A stretch of DNA of 64,000 nucleotides from NCBI RefSeq assembly GCF_013004645.1, contig NZ_JABEME010000002.1, forward strand, positions 186,001 to 250,000. The letters are read 5' to 3'. Below, piece after piece: positions 8,099 through 15,835 of this stretch. The stretch's first letter is position 1, and each line of letters opens with the position of its first letter. Source of the stretch: Stenotrophomonas africana (lineage in GTDB: Bacteria > Pseudomonadota > Gammaproteobacteria > Xanthomonadales > Xanthomonadaceae). The notes below the pieces were generated by a model, which did no database searches, was not told the DNA's origin, and saw only the letters and a program-made list of their open reading frames with translations. Position numbers and translations under genes: made by a program.

Positions 8099-9901
8099 CT
8101 ACCGGGCAAACCGTGCTTCGATCTCTTCCAGTGACCTGCCCTTGGTCTCCGGCAGCCAGAATGCGGCCACCAGGAAGAACACGAAGGTGCACGCCGCCCA
8201 GAACACGAACATGCTGGCGTAGCCGTAGTGCCCCACCGTGGGCAGGAAGAGGGCGGCGATGGTGGTCGACACGAACTGGTTGATCAGCAGCGCGATGCTC
8301 ATGCCGTTGGAGCGGATGCGGTTCGGCATCAGTTCCGACAGTGCCAGCCACACGCAGACGCCGGGGCCGACCGCGAAGAACGCGACGAACACCAGGATGC
8401 AGGCGGCCACGGCCCAGCCGTGTGCCGGTGGCGGCACCGGGCCGATGCGGGCCTGCTCGATGCGTAGCGGTGCCCGCGCGGCACTCGCTGGGTCGGCGAA
8501 CGGATTCAGATGCAGTTTGCGGAAGAACGCACCGATCACGCTGTCCGGCTGCACGGTACCCGCGCGTTCCACGCGCAGCTCGCGGTCGGTCAGGTTGTCG
8601 CTGCGCAGGGCGCGCACGTTGGTGAAGTCGCCGTAGGCGTACGACACCGTCAACTGCATCGGTCGGCCTTCGCTGTCGATGCCACCGCTCAGGTGCTGCC
8701 ACTGTGCGTCATCCAGCACCAGCCGCAGGCCGTCGCCGCTGACCGCCGCCTGCAGCTGCGGCTGCACATCGGCCCGACCGCGCTCGGCCTGGAAGAACAG
8801 CGTGGCCGCCGCCAGCAGGGCCACGCAGATGCCGCCGCTGCCGAGCATCAGCAGGAACTTGCGGCCCTTGCGGTCGACCAGCAGCAGCGCGACCACGGTC
8901 ATCACCGCGTTGAGCAGCTTGATCGCCACGTCGGCACCGTTGGCCACCGAGCCGGACAGGCCGGCCTGGTTGAGGATGTTCACCGCGTAGGCCAGCACCG
9001 AGTTGATGCCGGTCGCCTGGGTACAGGCCAGCACCACGCAGGCCAGCACGAACGGCACCACGTAGCGGCGGCTGAGCAGCGGGTCGCGCTTGCCGTCGCT
9101 GCTGCTCGATTCCGGTGCCTGGATCTGGGCCAGCGTGGGCTCGACGTCTGCGGCGGGAAGGACGCGCTGGAGGCTGCGGCGGGCTTCAGCGATGCGGCCG
9201 CGGCGCACCAGCCAGCGCGGTGATTCGGATAGCCAGAAGATACCGGCGCAGAACAGCAGGCCCGGCGCCAGGCAGGTCCAGAAGATGGTGCGCCAGGCGT
9301 GGTCCTTCACCGCAAACAGCTCCTGCGCCTGCTGCGCCACCGGCAGCGAACGCACGGCTTCGGCGGCGGCATCCACGGCGTGGGCGTGGTATAGGCCGAT
9401 CAGGGCTGCCAGCACCAGGCCAACGGTCAGCAGCAGCTGGAACATGGCCGCGCCGCGCCCGCGTCGTTCGGGGCTGAGCACTTCGGCCAGGTACAGCGGA
9501 ATCACTACGCCGATCAAGCCGCCACTGATGCCCTGCAGGAGGCGACCCAGCAGCAGCGGCGTGTAGCCGGAGGCCAGTGCCATGATCGGAATCGAGGCAG
9601 TGAACAGCAGGCCGGCCAGCAGCATCGCGCCGCGGCGGCCGATCAGGTCGGCGATCATGCCGGCGAACAGCGAGGACAGCACGCTGCCCAGCAGTACCGC
9701 TGCCACCACGAAGCCGAGTTGCTGGCTGCTGAGCTGCCAGGCGTGGCTGGCGGTCGCTTCAAGATAGGGCAGGGCGCCGGCGATGATGCCGATGTCGATG
9801 CCATACAGCAGGCCACCGAGGCCGCCGATGAAGAGCAGGTAGCGTACGGGCCAGCGCGGAGCGGTGGAAGCGGGTACGGCAGGTGCGGCGGCTGCGGTCA
9901 T
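8099..9901 (-). CDS. agaP: sugar-porter MFS transporter, probable GalNAc permease
   Basis: A 600-residue MFS protein of the sugar-porter group. The early helix reads LFIGGLGGLLYGIDIGIIAG, followed by RR-containing loops (LIGRRGAML, SPERRGRG) and the final PETKGRSLEEIE motif. It is longer than the usual 450-500 residues because about 125 soluble residues are inserted in the second half, between the segment ending in ATLFFQAERG and the one starting WAVAACILVFVAF. Being the last gene of the leftward aga cluster, it is predicted to carry N-acetylgalactosamine across the inner membrane. A SMAG-rich gap of about 240 bp separates it from agaA. The start is the ATG before MTAAAAPAVP; upstream codons lie in repeat DNA. 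Confidence 0.82.
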   Translation of the reverse strand: MTAAAAPAVPASTAPRWPVRYLLFIGGLGGLLYGIDIGIIAGALPYLEATASHAWQLSSQQLGFVVAAVLLGSVLSSLFAGMIADLIGRRGAMLLAGLLFTASIPIMALASGYTPLLLGRLLQGISGGLIGVVIPLYLAEVLSPERRGRGAAMFQLLLTVGLVLAALIGLYHAHAVDAAAEAVRSLPVAQQAQELFAVKDHAWRTIFWTCLAPGLLFCAGIFWLSESPRWLVRRGRIAEARRSLQRVLPAADVEPTLAQIQAPESSSSDGKRDPLLSRRYVVPFVLACVVLACTQATGINSVLAYAVNILNQAGLSGSVANGADVAIKLLNAVMTVVALLLVDRKGRKFLLMLGSGGICVALLAAATLFFQAERGRADVQPQLQAAVSGDGLRLVLDDAQWQHLSGGIDSEGRPMQLTVSYAYGDFTNVRALRSDNLTDRELRVERAGTVQPDSVIGAFFRKLHLNPFADPASAARAPLRIEQARIGPVPPPAHGWAVAACILVFVAFFAVGPGVCVWLALSELMPNRIRSNGMSIALLINQFVSTTIAALFLPTVGHYGYASMFVFWAACTFVFFLVAAFWLPETKGRSLEEIEARFAR

Positions 9902-9963
9902 CGGCGTATTCCTGGAATAACGGGGATGGTGCGTGGCTGAGGCATTGCGCTTGCGCGCTTCAT

Positions 9964-10130
9964 GTAGAGCCGAGCCATGCTCGGCTTGCCGCGCGAAGCA
10001 CGGCGCGGGCGGTGTCGATGTCGGTACGGAAAGCAGCCGAGCATGGCTATGCCGATCGTCCTGATCGGCACCCTCCGGGCCGTCGCAAGCGACGTTGGCA
10101 ATGGCTCCTGCCATTGCCTTCGGCTCTACA
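9964..10130. repeat. SMAG-type repeat cluster between agaA and agaP
   Basis: GTAGAGCCGAGCCATGCTCGGC begins at 9964, an inverted AGCCGAGCATGGCT at about 10035, and CGGCTCTAC ends at about 10129, so the unit is bounded by GTAG and CTAC. Internal stems (GTCGC/GCGAC and GGCAATGG/CCATTGCC) add structure. It occupies almost the whole gap inside the aga operon and could attenuate or stabilise the agaP transcript. Confidence 0.8.
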
Positions 10131-10142
10131 AAAACGCAGATA

Positions 10143-11270
10143 TCAGGCGTTTGCGGCGTTCAAATCGACTACGCGCCCGCCCACCACCACCTGCTGCAAG
10201 CGCAGTTCCGCATCCAGCACTACCAGGTCGGCACGGGCGTCGGGCGCGATGCGGCCGCGATCGCCCAGGCCCAGGTAGTCGGCAGGGAAGGTGGAAACAC
10301 GTTGCGAGGCATCGGCCAGCTCCAGGCCCACACGCACCAGGTTGCGCAGCGCCTGGTCCATGGTCAGCGCGCTGCCGGCCAGCGAACCGGTCGCCAGGCG
10401 CACGCAGCCGCCGCACTTGTGCACACGCTGCTCGCCCAGCGCGTACTCGCCATCGGGCATGCCGGTGGCGGCAGTCGCGTCGGTCACCGCATACAGGCGC
10501 GGAATCGCGCGCGCGGCCAGGCGGATCACGCCGGGATGGATGTGCTGCAGGTCGGGAATGATCTCGGCGTACTGCGCATGCGCCAGTGCCGCCGCCGCGA
10601 TGCCCGGGCGATAGTGATCGACGCCGGTCATGCCGTTGAACAGATGGGTGAAGCCGGAGGCGCCGGCCTGCAGGGCAGCAACACCTTCTTCGTAGGTGCC
10701 GGCGCTGTGGCCGAGCTGCACGCGGATGCCCATCGCCGAAAGCGCAGGTATCAATGCGGTGTGCTCGCCGATCTCCGGTGCCAGCGTCATCACCCGGATC
10801 GGCGCCAGCACGTGCAGCTGCTGCACCAGCGCCAGCGTCGCCTCGATCGTACGGTTGGGCTGTGCACCCAGCCGCTGCGGGCTGATGAACGGTCCTTCCA
10901 GATGCACGCCGACGATGCTGGCGGCGTCTGCATCGGGCGCGGCCATGGTGGCGGCCACGCCGTGCAGCGCGTGCTCGATCTCATCCAGGCCGGCGGTCAT
11001 GGTGGTCGCCAGCAGTGTGGTGGTGCCGAAACGAAGATGGGTGCGGGCGATGGTGCGTGCCACGTCGCCGCCCTGCATCAGGTCCACGCCGGCCGCACCG
11101 TGCACGTGCAGGTCGATGAAGCCGGGCAGGATCACCGGCAGCTGCAGGTCATCGGCACCGCTGTGGTCGTCCACCTGCAGCTGGCGCACGTGCGAATCGA
11201 AGTGGACGTGGCCACGCCGCCAACCCAGCGGCGTGAGGATGCGGCCCTGCAGGGTGCGGATGTCGGTCAT
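10143..11270 (-). CDS. agaA: N-acetylgalactosamine-6-phosphate deacetylase (NagA family)
   Basis: A metal-dependent amidohydrolase of 375 residues with the NagA signature PGFIDLHVHGAAG near residue 50 and HLFNGMTGVDHYRPG in the second half. NagA-family enzymes remove the acetyl group from amino-sugar-6-phosphates. Here the neighbours (AgaS, AgaZ, ROK kinase, GH31/GH109) point to GalNAc-6-P rather than GlcNAc-6-P, matching the AgaA-II type described for other proteobacteria. Its ATG overlaps the agaR stop, so translation is coupled. Substrate preference between GalNAc-6-P and GlcNAc-6-P is inferred from context. Confidence 0.9.
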   Translation of the reverse strand: MTDIRTLQGRILTPLGWRRGHVHFDSHVRQLQVDDHSGADDLQLPVILPGFIDLHVHGAAGVDLMQGGDVARTIARTHLRFGTTTLLATTMTAGLDEIEHALHGVAATMAAPDADAASIVGVHLEGPFISPQRLGAQPNRTIEATLALVQQLHVLAPIRVMTLAPEIGEHTALIPALSAMGIRVQLGHSAGTYEEGVAALQAGASGFTHLFNGMTGVDHYRPGIAAAALAHAQYAEIIPDLQHIHPGVIRLAARAIPRLYAVTDATAATGMPDGEYALGEQRVHKCGGCVRLATGSLAGSALTMDQALRNLVRVGLELADASQRVSTFPADYLGLGDRGRIAPDARADLVVLDAELRLQQVVVGGRVVDLNAANA

Positions 11271-12049
11271 GCGGCGGGCTCGGCGATGATCACTTCGATG
11301 CCCAGCCGCTGCAGCCCTTCACGGGTTGCGTCGTCGATGCCGGCGTCGGTGATGATGGCGTGGATCTGGTCGAGGCGGGCGATGCGGTGCAGGCTGACGC
11401 GGCCGAACTTGGAGGCATCGGTCAGCACCACGATGCGGCGCGCGCGCTCGACCATGCGGTGGTTGAGGCGGGCTTCGGCTTCGTCATGGGTGGTCAGCCC
11501 GAACTGCAGGTCCAGGCCATCCACGCCCAGGAACAGGGTGTCGAAGCTGTAGGAGTTGAGGCTGGCCTCGGCCTGGCTGCCCTGCAGCGACAGCGACTGC
11601 TGGCGCAGCAACCCCCCGGTCAGCAGTACGGTGATGCCCGCCGCATTGGCCAGTTCCCAGGCGATGTTCAGGCCGTTGGTCATCACCGTCACGTCGCGAT
11701 GTGCGCGCAGATGGCGTGCCAGCGTCATCGTGGTCGAGCCGGAGTCGATGATGATGTTGTCGCCGGGCTGCACCAGGCGCGCGGCGCGCGCGCCGATCGA
11801 TTCCTTCAGCGGAAGGTTCAGTGCATCCTTTTCATGGATGTCCTGTTCCTGCGGCGGCGTGCGCACCAGCGTGGCACCGCCATGGGTTCGGTTGGCCAGG
11901 CCCTGCGACTCGAAGTGGGTCAGGTCGGCACGGATCGTCACCGCCGACACGCCGAAGCGCTCGACCAGATCGGCCACCTGCACCGAACCGTGCTCGATCA
12001 GCAGCTGCAGGATCTGTTGCCGGCGGGAGCGGGTGTTGCGCATGGCCAT
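11267..12049 (-). CDS. agaR: DeoR-family repressor, AgaR type
   Basis: A DeoR-family regulator of 260 residues. The N-terminal helix-turn-helix reads RRQQILQLLIEHGSVQVADL then VSAVTIRADL, and the C-terminal sugar-phosphate sensor domain contains IIIDSGSTTMTLA. DeoR repressors of amino-sugar loci are released by phosphorylated intermediates. It is embedded in the aga operon, 27 bp after agaZ, and its stop overlaps the agaA start. CTTTC repeats in the divergent agaS/GH31 region are its likely operators. A second ATG two codons in is an equally good start. Confidence 0.87.
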   Translation of the reverse strand: MAMRNTRSRRQQILQLLIEHGSVQVADLVERFGVSAVTIRADLTHFESQGLANRTHGGATLVRTPPQEQDIHEKDALNLPLKESIGARAARLVQPGDNIIIDSGSTTMTLARHLRAHRDVTVMTNGLNIAWELANAAGITVLLTGGLLRQQSLSLQGSQAEASLNSYSFDTLFLGVDGLDLQFGLTTHDEAEARLNHRMVERARRIVVLTDASKFGRVSLHRIARLDQIHAIITDAGIDDATREGLQRLGIEVIIAEPAA

Positions 12050-12076
12050 TCTCGGTTTCGCGGGAAAAGGTAGAGA

Positions 12077-13411
12077 TTAGCCGTTCGCAGCAACGGCGGC
12101 AGCCGAACCTGCGTGGTGAGTGCGGGTTCCGGCCTGGTTGGCGCTGCAGGCACGGGCGTACTCACCCAGGCACAGGCCGATACGGTGCTGCACCAGTGCG
12201 GTGGGGGTGTTGGCCAGGGTGCCTTCGCGCACGGCGCGGTACTGTTCCGGCAGGTACTGGCTGAGCAGCACCAGCGGCGGCGCGTGCTGTTCCAGGTTGG
12301 CGAACAGGGTCTGCACCGCCTGTACCAGCGCCGGCTCGCCCCAGTAGTAGCGGCAGCGGTCGCTGAAGGAGTAACTGCGCAGCAGGCGCAGCGCTGCCTC
12401 ATCGCCCTGGTAGTAGGACTGCCAGTACTTCGGCTGCGCCACCATCACCTCGTCCAGCACCTGCGGCAGGCGCGAGCATTGTGCGGCCGGCAGCAGTTCG
12501 GCCTCGATCGCGGCCAGCGCGAACAGCGCTTCGCGGTAGGCGAAGGTCGCCGCCGGGCCGACCTTGAGGATGGCGAAGTGGTCGCGCACCAGCGCGTGCA
12601 GGCCGCTTTCGCGCTGGTAGTCGGTGGAGTGCGCCTCGAACACGATGCGTGGCTGCTGTTCCAGGAAGTCGGCCAGCGTGCTGGCGGCGGCCGGGTCGTA
12701 CTCGTGCACGCTGCTGTGGTCGAAGTCGACGCCCGGCTGCACCACCATCGCGATCACGCGCTGCCACGCATCACGCAGCTGCGGCGTGTCGAACGCCTGC
12801 TGGTGGATGGCCAGGGTCTGCGCGGCGGCGGCCGGCGTGGTCACCTGCAGGCCCTCGGCAAGCGAGGCTTCTCCACCGGGAATCGGCACCTCGGTACCGA
12901 TCACGTAGACCGGCGGCGGCAGGCCGTGTTCGGCGGCGGTGCGTTCGGCGATCTCGGCCAGCTCGGCCGAGCGTGCGGCAACGATGGCATCGGGCAGCGG
13001 CACCGGGTCATCGGCGCAGGACATGCTGCAGTCGAGGTGGATCTTGTGGAAACCGGCGGCGACGTAGGCTTCGATCAGCACGCGCGCGTGGGTCATCGCT
13101 TCGGCAGCCGGGCGCTTCTGCCAGGCATTCGGGCCAAGATGGTCACCGCCGAGGATCAGCCGCTCGCGCGGGAAGCCTTCCTCATCGGCCAGGGTACCGA
13201 CGTAGTCGCGGTACTGCGGCGGGGTCATGCCGGTATAGCCGCCGAACTGATCGACCTGGTTGGAGGTGGCCTCGATCAGTAGCACGGTGTCATGCGCCAG
13301 TGCCACGTGCATGGCCGCTCGCAGTACCTGCTCGTTGCTGCAGCAGACGCTGTACAGGCCGACGTTGGCACCGGCGCGGTGGGAGGCAAGCAGGGTCTGC
13401 AACGGGGACAT
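12077..13411 (-). CDS. agaZ: AgaZ/GatZ/KbaZ family tagatose-phosphate protein
   Basis: A 444-residue protein of the D-tagatose-1,6-bisphosphate aldolase subunit GatZ/KbaZ family, starting MSPLQTLLASHRAGANVGLY, with VCCSNEQVLRAA and LIEATSNQVDQFGGYTGMTP. GatZ/KbaZ stabilise the catalytic aldolase GatY/KbaY. In Shewanella-type aga clusters, AgaZ was instead proposed to be a tagatose-6-phosphate kinase. No GatY/AgaY aldolase and no PfkB-type kinase is visible in this window, which fits the second view or requires a partner elsewhere. The ATG at 13411 lies 16 bp after agaK; the frame continues upstream but would overlap agaK heavily. Confidence 0.85.
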   Translation of the reverse strand: MSPLQTLLASHRAGANVGLYSVCCSNEQVLRAAMHVALAHDTVLLIEATSNQVDQFGGYTGMTPPQYRDYVGTLADEEGFPRERLILGGDHLGPNAWQKRPAAEAMTHARVLIEAYVAAGFHKIHLDCSMSCADDPVPLPDAIVAARSAELAEIAERTAAEHGLPPPVYVIGTEVPIPGGEASLAEGLQVTTPAAAAQTLAIHQQAFDTPQLRDAWQRVIAMVVQPGVDFDHSSVHEYDPAAASTLADFLEQQPRIVFEAHSTDYQRESGLHALVRDHFAILKVGPAATFAYREALFALAAIEAELLPAAQCSRLPQVLDEVMVAQPKYWQSYYQGDEAALRLLRSYSFSDRCRYYWGEPALVQAVQTLFANLEQHAPPLVLLSQYLPEQYRAVREGTLANTPTALVQHRIGLCLGEYARACSANQAGTRTHHAGSAAAVAANG

Positions 13412-13427
13412 GATCAGGCTCCGGACA

Positions 13428-14366
13428 TCAGGAAAACGAGGGTTGGCAGGCGAGCAGGGCGGCACCACGTGCGCCACCGGCATCGCCGAAGCGCGGCGGC
13501 ACGATCGGCGGTACCTGCACGCCGTTGAACAGATGGGCGGCGATGGCTGCCGGCAGCTGCTGGTACAGCGGCGCATACTGTGAGAGGCCGCCGCCGAGCA
13601 CGATCACATGCGGGTCTAGGGCCAGCACCAGCGCGGCCAGGCTGTGGCCAAGCAGATCACGATGGATGTCCAGCGCCTTGCGCGCACGCGTATCGCCGGC
13701 CTCGGCCAGTGCGATCACCGCGCTGGCATCGGTGGCGCTGCCACCGAGATGACGTTCGATCATCGCCACACCGCTGCCGGACACATAGCGCTCCACGCAG
13801 CCCTGCAGGCCGCAGCCGCAGTCCAGCAGCGGCAGGCCGTGGCGCTGCAGCAGATGGCCGGGCACGCTCCAGTGTCCCCATTCGCCGGCCAGGCCGTTGA
13901 AGCCGGACAGCAGCCGGCCCTGCAGGCAGAAGCCACCGCCGGCACCGGTGCCGAGGATGGCGCCGAACATGCTGGGGTAGCCGTCGGCGGCACCGCCATG
14001 GGCTTCCGACAGGGCAAAGCACTGCAGATCGTTGCCGAAGTGCAGCGGGCGCTGCAGGCGTGCCTGCAGATCCTGCGCCACGCATTGGCCGGTCAGTGCA
14101 GGCACGTTCGCGCTGAGCTGGCGGCCGCTGCGGCGGTCACGCACGCCGGGCAGGGCGATGCCGATCGCCGCATCGCTACGGCCAAGGGCAGCGTCCGCCT
14201 CACCCACCAGCGCCACCACCGCCTGCAGGAAGCCGTCGTAGTCTCCCTGTGGGGTGGCCACGCGGCGGCGCCAGGTGACCTGCATCGCCGCATCGCACGC
14301 CACCAGCTCGATCTTGGTGCCGCCGATGTCGATGCCGTAGCAGGCGTGCGCGATCAGCTCAGCCAT
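13428..14366 (-). CDS. agaK: ROK-family sugar kinase, probable GalNAc kinase
   Basis: A ROK kinase of 312 residues. The ATP-binding DIGGTKIE motif lies at about residues 13-20, and the ROK zinc site LDCGCGLQGCVERYVSG is in the middle. The N-terminal half has no helix-turn-helix, so it is a kinase rather than a NagC-type regulator. Between agaS and agaZ its role is most simply phosphorylation of imported GalNAc to GalNAc-6-P, replacing the phosphotransferase system used by enterobacteria. Its start overlaps the agaS stop by 8 bp. It could also act on GlcNAc; specificity is inferred. Confidence 0.87.
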   Translation of the reverse strand: MAELIAHACYGIDIGGTKIELVACDAAMQVTWRRRVATPQGDYDGFLQAVVALVGEADAALGRSDAAIGIALPGVRDRRSGRQLSANVPALTGQCVAQDLQARLQRPLHFGNDLQCFALSEAHGGAADGYPSMFGAILGTGAGGGFCLQGRLLSGFNGLAGEWGHWSVPGHLLQRHGLPLLDCGCGLQGCVERYVSGSGVAMIERHLGGSATDASAVIALAEAGDTRARKALDIHRDLLGHSLAALVLALDPHVIVLGGGLSQYAPLYQQLPAAIAAHLFNGVQVPPIVPPRFGDAGGARGAALLACQPSFS

Positions 14367-15513
14367 GGTGGATGGTGACGCCCTTGACGACGCGGTTGAC
14401 GGTGCCGTCCGGGAACGGGTTGTCCGGGGTCAGGCCCAGCGCGGCCGAGCGCTGCAGCGCGAACAGCTGTGCGAAGCCCAGCCAGACCGGCGCCAGCCAC
14501 GGATCGTCCAGTGCCGGCACGGTGAGGGTGTATTCGTCATCGGCACCGATGTCCGAATGCGGACCGATCGCCAGCACCTGGCCGGCCACGCCGTCGCGGC
14601 GCAGTTCTTCCAGCAGGTCCTGTTCGTAGCGGCGCGCCAACGGCTGCACGCTGCGCAGCACCACCACCAGGGTGTTGCCATCCAGCGTCGACTTCGGGCC
14701 ATGGCGGAAGCCCAGCGGGGTGTTGGCCAGCGCCAGCACCCGGCCGGCGGTCAGCTCCAGCACCTTCAGCGCGCACTCGCGTGCCAGCGCTTCCAGCGGC
14801 CCGCTGCCTAGGTAGATGATGCGGTTGAACGGGCGCTGCGCCAGCGCCGCCACCGGTGCATCCCACTGTGCCTGGCCTTCGCGGGCGAGGCCGGCGATCT
14901 GCTTCAGGCGCGCCACGCGCGCATCCCACGGCGAACGATCGAACACGGTCAATGCGGCCAACAGCATGCAGGTCAGGCTGCTGGTCATGGCGAAGGCACG
15001 GTCGCAGCTGGCCGACGGCATCAGCAGGGTGCAGGTATCGGCACGGCCGGCGCCACGACGGGCCAGTTCGCCATCGGCGTTGCAGGTGATGTCGAGGAAG
15101 CGCGCGTCATCCACGTCGCTGCGCACGCGGTCCACCGCCGCCACGCTCTCCGGGCTGGAGCCGCTGCGGCCGAACGAGACCAGCAGGGTCGGGCGGTCGC
15201 GCTGCAGGTACAGCGCCGGGTGGGTCAGCAGGCTGGTGGTGTGCACCACGCGCATATCAGCTGGCCACTGCGCGTTGATCGCATCGGCCACCATTTCGGC
15301 AATGAAGCCGGAGCTGCCGGCGCCGGTGAACAGCACGCGCTGGTTCGGATCGTTGAGGCTGTCGCCGAGGAAGGCCTGCAGGCGGTCGCGGGCACGCGAC
15401 AGGTCCTGTGCGAGGGCTTCCCACAGCGCAGGCTGCTGGGCGATTTCGGTAGCGGTATCGGCTCCGCCAAGGCGCTGCCAGGCGGACACATCGGAAAGCA
15501 GGGTGACGTCCAT
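14359..15513 (-). CDS. agaS: AgaS-type SIS-domain aminosugar-phosphate deaminase/isomerase
   Basis: A double-SIS-domain protein of about 384 residues with FTGAGSSGFIAEMV in the first domain and LLVSFGRSGSSPESVAA for phosphate binding; the second domain contains NRIIYLGSGPLEALA. AgaS proteins convert galactosamine-6-phosphate to tagatose-6-phosphate with release of ammonia. It is the first gene of the leftward operon, reading away from the GH31 gene. The start at 15513 (MDVTLLSDVSAWQRLG) resembles family N-termini; ATGs at 15543 and 15567 are also in frame and cannot be excluded because no strong ribosome site marks one. Confidence 0.87.
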   Translation of the reverse strand: MDVTLLSDVSAWQRLGGADTATEIAQQPALWEALAQDLSRARDRLQAFLGDSLNDPNQRVLFTGAGSSGFIAEMVADAINAQWPADMRVVHTTSLLTHPALYLQRDRPTLLVSFGRSGSSPESVAAVDRVRSDVDDARFLDITCNADGELARRGAGRADTCTLLMPSASCDRAFAMTSSLTCMLLAALTVFDRSPWDARVARLKQIAGLAREGQAQWDAPVAALAQRPFNRIIYLGSGPLEALARECALKVLELTAGRVLALANTPLGFRHGPKSTLDGNTLVVVLRSVQPLARRYEQDLLEELRRDGVAGQVLAIGPHSDIGADDEYTLTVPALDDPWLAPVWLGFAQLFALQRSAALGLTPDNPFPDGTVNRVVKGVTIHHG

Positions 15514-15552
15514 TCGGAGGTTCCAGTTGGGCCAGCGCACCATCTGTGTTTT

Positions 15553-15804
15553 CTTTCGAAATGTCAAATAGCGAAAGTAAAAAGAAAGAAAATGGAGCGA
15601 TGGCTTTTCCCGCTGCCGAGTGCCCGGGGAAACGAAAGATCGGGCCTAATGCCGTATCGCACAATGCTTAACAGGCACCTGCAAGCGCTTACACAAAGTA
15701 TTGCAACGCAACAACTTTCGTTTCAATGGAATATATCTTCCTTTTTCCTTTCAATTTGTTGACATCTTTCGAATCGCTGCCCTAGAGTCGGCCCAACCGC
15801 TTTC
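15553..15804. promoter_or_regulatory. divergent aga control region with repeated CTTTC sites
   Basis: The roughly 320 bp between agaS and the GH31 gene contain no other gene and are markedly AT-rich. CTTTC occurs at 15553, 15715, 15748, 15766 and 15800, and the complement GAAAG at 15573 and 15584. Several read CTTTCGAAA or CTTTCGTTTC, and they form two groups, one at each end. AgaR-type DeoR proteins are known to bind direct repeats containing TTTC. The sites at 15766 and 15800 bracket a candidate GH31 promoter, as expected of repression. Binding is inferred from pattern and position. Confidence 0.6.
15759..15788 (+). promoter_or_regulatory. candidate sigma-70 promoter of the GH31-TonB-GH109 operon
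   Basis: A consensus -35 TTGACA (15759-15764) is followed after 18 bp by TAGAGT (15783-15788). A CTTTC site lies in the spacer. The start site would fall about 40 nt before the chosen GTG at 15836. Confidence 0.5.
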
Positions 15805-15835
15805 GAAACGCCCGGTGAACGGGTTGGGAGTCCGT

